From positions 806,001 through 870,000 of the forward strand of contig NZ_CP048410.1 of NCBI RefSeq assembly GCF_019357415.1: DNA of 64,000 nucleotides, read 5' to 3'. The notes beneath the pieces are model-generated. The model made no database searches and was not told the DNA's origin. It saw only the letters and a program-made list of their open reading frames with translations. Both the position numbers and the translations under genes were made by a program. Origin of the DNA: Gramella sp. MT6 (GTDB taxonomy: Bacteria; Bacteroidota; Bacteroidia; Flavobacteriales; Flavobacteriaceae). Within the stretch, counting starts at the first letter, position 1. Each line of letters starts with the position of its first letter. This document shows positions 63,800 through 64,000 of this stretch, piece by piece.

Positions 63800-64000
63800 A
63801 TGTTTCAATTAGGTAAGACTTTAGTATCAGAAGAGATCATTAAAAATGATTTTGTGTGCAACCTTTCAGCCTGCAAGGGAGCCTGCTGCATAGATGGCGA
63901 AGCCGGTGCACCAGTGGAGCCAGAAGAAAGGGCTATCATGGAAGAAATCTATCCTAAAGTAAAGCCATATCTTAGAAAAGAAGGTATTGAAGCAATAGAA
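63800..64000 (+). CDS. DUF3109-family protein, N-terminal part (cut by window edge)
   Basis: The first 67 codons: MFQLGKTLVSEEIIKNDFVC, NLSACKGACCIDGEAGAPV, then EPEERAIMEEIYPKVKPYL. The closely spaced Cys cluster CNLSACKGACC and the acidic helix are the hallmark of DUF3109, a Bacteroidota family that may bind an Fe-S cluster or zinc. Function unknown. The rest of the gene is outside the window. Confidence 0.85.
   Translation, partial: MFQLGKTLVSEEIIKNDFVCNLSACKGACCIDGEAGAPVEPEERAIMEEIYPKVKPYLRKEGIEAIE

Overview
The window comes from a Bacteroidota chromosome, most likely a marine member of the Flavobacteriaceae (Gramella/Christiangramia-like; the genus is a guess from gene content). The clues are SusC/SusD pairs, a hybrid two-component regulator, TAnnTTTG-type -7 promoter boxes, DUF6090, HTTM and DUF3109 proteins, and lipoproteins with a Ser/Asp-rich start after the lipobox cysteine. 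The DNA is AT-rich.

Layout. 1-10 kb is mostly housekeeping: a TPR gene, serS, an esterase, an HTTM membrane protein, ribF, pth and rplY on the minus strand, then ppx (+) and prs (-), with a repeat-filled spacer between rplY and ppx. 10.4-13 kb is an accessory patch: an AbiH-type phage-defence gene, a DUF4177-like small protein and a secreted hydrolase, separated by a repeated spacer that gives the patch a cassette look. 13-16.2 kb holds a lipocalin-like lipoprotein, an MFS transporter, a proline-iminopeptidase-like lipoprotein and a DUF2892 protein. 16.5-21.5 kb is a tightly overlapping five-gene operon: squalene/phytoene-synthase-like enzyme, CrtC/AttH-like protein, two-part ABC transporter, and a large membrane protein that fuses an isoprenylcysteine-methyltransferase-like part to an Lgt-like part. 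It looks like an undescribed isoprenoid-lipid synthesis and export or transfer system. 21.5-33.4 kb is stress and redox: katG, a TetR regulator with a clear operator, an MDR oxidoreductase, a DJ-1/Hsp31-like protein, a cupin, a ferredoxin-reductase-like flavoprotein, an LLM flavin enzyme and a five-PAS sensor kinase.

33.7-52.3 kb is a polysaccharide utilisation locus (PUL). SusC and SusD are followed by eight genes on the same strand: two clan-A TIM-barrel glycosidases, four GH43 or GH43-like propellers, a parallel beta-helix lipoprotein and an aldose epimerase. A divergent hybrid two-component regulator and a LacI-type repressor flank the far side. The substrate is probably a glycan with arabinose, xylose or galactose residues, but the sequence alone does not settle it.

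The PUL appears to be a genomic island. A tRNA-Leu(CAA) gene at 54673-54754 (-) ends in GTACTCGAGGCGG (plus-strand view). The same 13-15 bases recur at 52563 and 33628, each time directly beside a terminator-like hairpin. The simplest reading is two successive integrations at the 3' end of the tRNA: first the 19-kb PUL, then a 2.1-kb element carrying four small unknown genes and arm-like direct repeats. No recombinase is present in either.

54.9-64 kb returns to scattered core and accessory genes: a leucine-rich-repeat lipoprotein, a DUF6090 protein, an alcohol-dehydrogenase-like MDR enzyme, remains of a LuxR-type response regulator, HupE/UreJ, dCMP deaminase, a CtpA-type protease, a compact FAD oxidoreductase, MarC and the start of a DUF3109 gene.
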